Below are positions 5,559 to 7,621 of a stretch of 7,621 nucleotides of DNA, piece after piece (position 1 is the stretch's first letter; each line of letters opens with the position of its first letter). The position numbers were made by a program, and so were the translations under genes. Below the pieces are notes generated by a model. That model did no database searches. It saw nothing but the letters and a program-made list of their open reading frames with translations, and had not been told where the DNA came from. The stretch spans positions 1 to 7,621 of the forward strand of contig JAQSXM010000150.1 in assembly GCA_029256645.1 (NCBI GenBank), read 5' to 3'. Origin of the DNA: Sporomusa sp. (GTDB lineage Bacteria; Bacillota_C; Negativicutes; Sporomusales; Sporomusaceae).

Positions 5559-5587
5559 TTGACAAATGGTAATAACTATGACAAAAT
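5559..5587 (+). promoter_or_regulatory. Promoter of the SAM riboswitch and trans-sulfuration gene
   Basis: A perfect -35 TTGACA (5559-5564), a 17-base spacer and a -10-like CAAAAT (5582-5587, 4 of 6 consensus) predict a start near 5594, shortly before the riboswitch. The -10 is weak, so its exact place is uncertain. It is back to back with the hydE promoter, the two -35 boxes being about 33 bases apart. Confidence 0.6.
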
Positions 5588-5608
5588 AATATCCAATAAT
5601 TGAATATA

Positions 5609-5706
5609 AACTTATCAAGAGTGGTCGAGGGACTGGCCCTATGACACCCGGCAACCGGCGTTTATGCAAGGTGCTAAATCCAGCGGAGCAATCCGGAAGA
5701 TGAGTT
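5609..5706 (+). ncRNA. SAM-I (S-box) riboswitch aptamer
   Basis: Binds S-adenosylmethionine and, when bound, lets the downstream terminator form. The P1 helix is AACTTATC (5609-5616) with GATGAGTT (5699-5706). Conserved S-box blocks follow in order: TCAAGAGTGGTCGAGGGACTG (split across P1, the first junction and P2), GGCCCTATGACACCCGGCAACC, AAGGTGCTAAATCC and GGAAGATGAG. All parts of the class are present in the expected order and spacing. The expression platform is the terminator at 5719-5750. The GGAAGA at the 3' side of the aptamer can pair with TCUUCU-type bases in the terminator's left arm (5726-5731), which would form the competing antiterminator at low SAM. Confidence 0.97.
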
Positions 5707-5718
5707 ATCAGCGTATAT

Positions 5719-5750
5719 AAGCGGCTCTTCTTGCGGAAGAGCTGTTTTTT
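5719..5750 (+). terminator. Intrinsic terminator of the SAM riboswitch
   Basis: CGGCTCTTC (5722-5730) pairs with GAAGAGCTG (5736-5744) around a TTGCG loop, followed by TTTTTT. Preceding AAG can add three pairs with the U-tract. It stops transcription before the trans-sulfuration gene when SAM is bound. Confidence 0.93.
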
Positions 5751-5767
5751 CTTTCCATTATTAGAAC

Positions 5768-5773
5768 AGGAGA
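5768..5773 (+). promoter_or_regulatory. Ribosome binding site supporting a GTG start
   Basis: AGGAGA lies 9 bases before the GTG at 5783. The nearer ATG at 5773 is in another reading frame, so the GTG is the start. Confidence 0.8.
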
Positions 5774-5782
5774 TGATTAACT

Positions 5783-6925
5783 GTGAAATTTGCTACTAAA
5801 GTTGTTCAGGCCGGTCTAGTTACTGACAAAACTACAGGTGCTATCAGCACACCTATCTATCAGACAGCCACCTTCCGCCACCCCGAGCTTGGCCGCAGTA
5901 CAGGCTTTGACTATTCGCGTACTCAAAATCCGACCCGTAAAGCAGTCGAAGAGGCCGTGGCAGCACTGGAAGAAGGCCATGCCGGCTTTGCCTTTGGCTC
6001 AGGCATGGCAGCCATTACATCGCTACTTATGCTTTACCGTCCTGGTGATCATATCATCATAACTGAAGACTGTTACGGCGGTACATACCGCATTCTGGAC
6101 AAATTATTTAATCAGTTTGGCCTCACTGCCACTTTTGTAGATACCGGCGATCTCGACCAGGTACAACAGGCACTGCAGCCAGCAACCAAAGCCATCCTGC
6201 TGGAAACCCCGACAAACCCGCTGATGAAAATCGCCGATATAAAAGCCATTGTTGCGCTCGCCCGGAAAAACAGCGAGAATTCCATTCATGTTATTGTTGA
6301 TAACACCTTTTTATCCCCCTATCTGCAACGGCCGCTAACCCTTGGTGCTGACATCGTCGTGCACAGTGGTTCCAAATATTTATCAGGCCATAATGATGTT
6401 GTCTGTGGTCTTGTCGTAGCCAAAGATGCTGCTCTCTGTGAAAAAATTGGCTTTATCCAAAATGCTGCCGGCGCTATCCTCGGTCCGCAAGACAGCTGGC
6501 TGCTGCTGCGCGGCTTAAAAACTCTGGCCATTCGATTACGTCAGCATGAAGAAAATGCTCTGATTGTCGCCAAATGGCTGGCCGCTCACCCCAGCGTTAC
6601 CAAAGTGTATTATCCCGGGCTGCCAGATCATCCTGGCAAAGAGATACAAGATGCGCAGGCTACAGGTTATGGCGGCATGCTCTCTTTTGTCGTGGACCAT
6701 CCCCGCCTGCCGGCGCAGATACTGCGTAAAGTAAAAGTCCTCCAATTTGCCGAGAGTTTAGGCGGTGTCGAATCCCTGATTACCTTCCCGGCCATCCAGA
6801 CCCATGCCGATATCCCGGCAGACATCCGGCAGCGGTTAGGCATCAGCGACTGTCTGCTGCGCTTGTCGGTAGGAATTGAAGATGTTGAGGATATTATTGC
6901 CGATCTAGCCCAGGCATTAGACTAA
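5783..6925 (+). CDS. Trans-sulfuration PLP enzyme (cystathionine gamma-synthase/lyase family, MetI-like)
   Basis: Cytoplasmic Cys/Met-metabolism PLP enzyme of 380 residues, full length for the family. Visible motifs are STGFDYSRTQNPTR (39-52, cofactor phosphate contacts from the neighbouring subunit), SGMAAI (73-78), CYGGTYR (97-103, active-site Tyr98), ETPTNPLM (141-148), VDNTF (172-176), and the PLP-binding Lys198 in HSGSKYLSGHND. SLGGVES is at 325-331, followed by ITFPAIQTH. RLRQHEENA and the SLGGVES block look like Bacillus MetI (cystathionine gamma-synthase / O-acyl-homoserine thiol-lyase), while FVDT and VQN-type LGPQDSWLL regions also resemble MccB (cystathionine gamma-lyase). The SAM-I riboswitch favours a methionine-synthesis role, hence MetI-like; lyase activity cannot be excluded. 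It is translated from a GTG, is monocistronic, and ends at a strong palindromic terminator. Confidence 0.93.
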   Translation: MKFATKVVQAGLVTDKTTGAISTPIYQTATFRHPELGRSTGFDYSRTQNPTRKAVEEAVAALEEGHAGFAFGSGMAAITSLLMLYRPGDHIIITEDCYGGTYRILDKLFNQFGLTATFVDTGDLDQVQQALQPATKAILLETPTNPLMKIADIKAIVALARKNSENSIHVIVDNTFLSPYLQRPLTLGADIVVHSGSKYLSGHNDVVCGLVVAKDAALCEKIGFIQNAAGAILGPQDSWLLLRGLKTLAIRLRQHEENALIVAKWLAAHPSVTKVYYPGLPDHPGKEIQDAQATGYGGMLSFVVDHPRLPAQILRKVKVLQFAESLGGVESLITFPAIQTHADIPADIRQRLGISDCLLRLSVGIEDVEDIIADLAQALD

Positions 6926-6938
6926 GTGCCAAATTTCA

Positions 6939-6976
6939 AGAAATAGAGTCAGAGACTAGTCTCTGACTCTATTTCT
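6939..6976. terminator. Bidirectional terminator, perfect 38-bp palindrome
   Basis: Eighteen bases (6939-6956) are followed by a central TA and their exact reverse complement (6959-6976). The hairpin lies between the convergent trans-sulfuration and porin genes, 14 bases after the stop of the former. T-rich flanks on both strands (TATTTCTATC and TATTTCTTGAAATTT) suit termination in either direction. Confidence 0.8.
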
Positions 6977-7051
6977 ATCATATATTAGGTGTGAAAATAT
7001 CTTATCCGCAAGGCACTATCAAGCTCTTTAGCAGGCCCGGCAACTTAGTCA

Positions 7052-7621
7052 TCAGAATTTGGCTACTACCGCCGCCCGATAGTAGCGGAACCCTCTGTCA
7101 TCAGCGGCAGCAGCCTCTCTATCAGTTAGTTTCTGGTAGGCTACATAGGCTGTCAGGTTTTTACTGAACCCATAATTATAAGCAACGTTCAGGCCCTTTA
7201 AATTTCTCACATCAGAAAATGCCTCAGTAACACCTGCCCCAGCCTTGCTTTGCAGGCTATAGGACGTCAGTCTGCTAATAGAGTTTTTACCAACCCTATA
7301 ATACTTTACAACCACATTATTCTGGCCTTTTTTAACAATCTCCTGATCGCCGATCGTGGCAATAGCTGTCCAGGCCGTCTTATCTGAATCGGATTGCTGG
7401 TTATAGACATACTCGCCCCCAAGCGAAAAACCGGCATCAAATTGATATTTAGCATTGCCATACAGGTATTCTGCCAGGGTTGTATGTACAGTCCCCCGGT
7501 CTTTGAGGGTGGCGTACCCGGCACCATAATTGAAATTACCCTGTTTTGCAGCAGCCTCCAGCGAGGCGACTTCAATAGTTGTATTCGAATTCTTTTGCTG
7601 ACGGCCCCAATTGCCGACAAG
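7052..7621 (-). CDS. Outer-membrane beta-barrel porin, C-terminal part (5' end beyond window)
   Basis: The reading frame is open from the right edge to a TGA at 7054-7052, giving the last 189 residues of a larger protein; the start lies beyond the window. The sequence shows alternating polar/aromatic strands and short turns typical of porins: GNFNYGAGYATLKD, LAEYLYGNAKYQFDAGFSLGGEYVYN, NNVVVKYYRVGKN, LNVAYNYGFSKNLTAYVAYQKL. It ends in RYYRAAVVAKF, whose terminal Phe and alternating hydrophobic residues match the C-terminal signal read by the BAM complex. In Negativicutes such barrels usually belong to porins with an N-terminal S-layer homology domain that tethers them to peptidoglycan; that part is not visible here. 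The frame is intact, without frameshift. Transcription ends at the shared palindrome, about 75 bases downstream. Confidence 0.85.
   Translation of the reverse strand, partial: LVGNWGRQQKNSNTTIEVASLEAAAKQGNFNYGAGYATLKDRGTVHTTLAEYLYGNAKYQFDAGFSLGGEYVYNQQSDSDKTAWTAIATIGDQEIVKKGQNNVVVKYYRVGKNSISRLTSYSLQSKAGAGVTEAFSDVRNLKGLNVAYNYGFSKNLTAYVAYQKLTDREAAAADDRGFRYYRAAVVAKF

Noticed and set aside
7306..7620. 104-residue minus-strand open frame at the right edge, suggesting two separate genes or a frameshift
   Set aside because: The porin frame is continuously open from 7621 to 7052 and reads as beta-barrel throughout; the other frame gives no barrel-like sequence. No frameshift is needed.
1..7621. tRNA, rRNA, CRISPR array, insertion sequence, or phage genes
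   Set aside because: I saw no cloverleaf, direct repeat-spacer pattern, transposase motif or phage protein on either strand.

Overview
The window reads as chromosomal DNA of a diderm Firmicute (Negativicutes, probably a Sporomusa/Pelosinus-like relative). The basis is a mix of traits: Firmicute-type GGAGG ribosome binding sites, a SAM-I riboswitch with an intrinsic terminator, an anaerobe's [FeFe]-hydrogenase maturase (HydE), and an outer-membrane beta-barrel protein ending in phenylalanine. The genus-level placement is inference.

Layout. Positions 1-5444 are all coded on the minus strand. In transcription order they are: hydE (5444-4398), a tandem DUF2292 protein (4373-4008), a 117-residue cysteine-containing protein of unknown function (3843-3490), a DUF1847 cysteine-rich protein (3284-2610), and a polar amino acid ABC transporter. 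The transporter consists of a lipoprotein receptor (2582-1761), two permeases (1743-1006 and 1001-285) and an ATPase that runs off the left edge (288-1). From 5558 on, the plus strand carries a promoter, a SAM-I riboswitch with terminator, and a MetI/MccB-type trans-sulfuration enzyme (5783-6925). A perfect 38-bp palindrome serves as a shared terminator. The right edge (7621-7052, minus strand) is the C-terminal part of an outer-membrane porin whose start lies outside the window.

How the parts fit. The common theme is sulfur amino acids and metal/sulfur chemistry. The trans-sulfuration enzyme is under SAM control. The ABC transporter resembles cystine uptake systems. HydE is a radical-SAM enzyme whose proposed substrate is a cysteine-ligated iron complex. 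DUF2292 (YezD-like) and DUF1847 proteins are poorly understood but fit such a setting.

The most interesting structure is a pair of short leader RNAs, one before the 117-residue protein and one before the DUF1847/transporter operon. Each has its own promoter and a strong intrinsic terminator placed just before the gene. Each also shares the core TGATCAGAAA-(1 to 4 nt)-CTGAAGGCC, whose 3' end forms the 5' arm of the terminator. The core can fold into an alternative hairpin that would exclude the terminator. This looks like a shared antitermination element; I do not recognise it as any riboswitch or antiterminator family I know.
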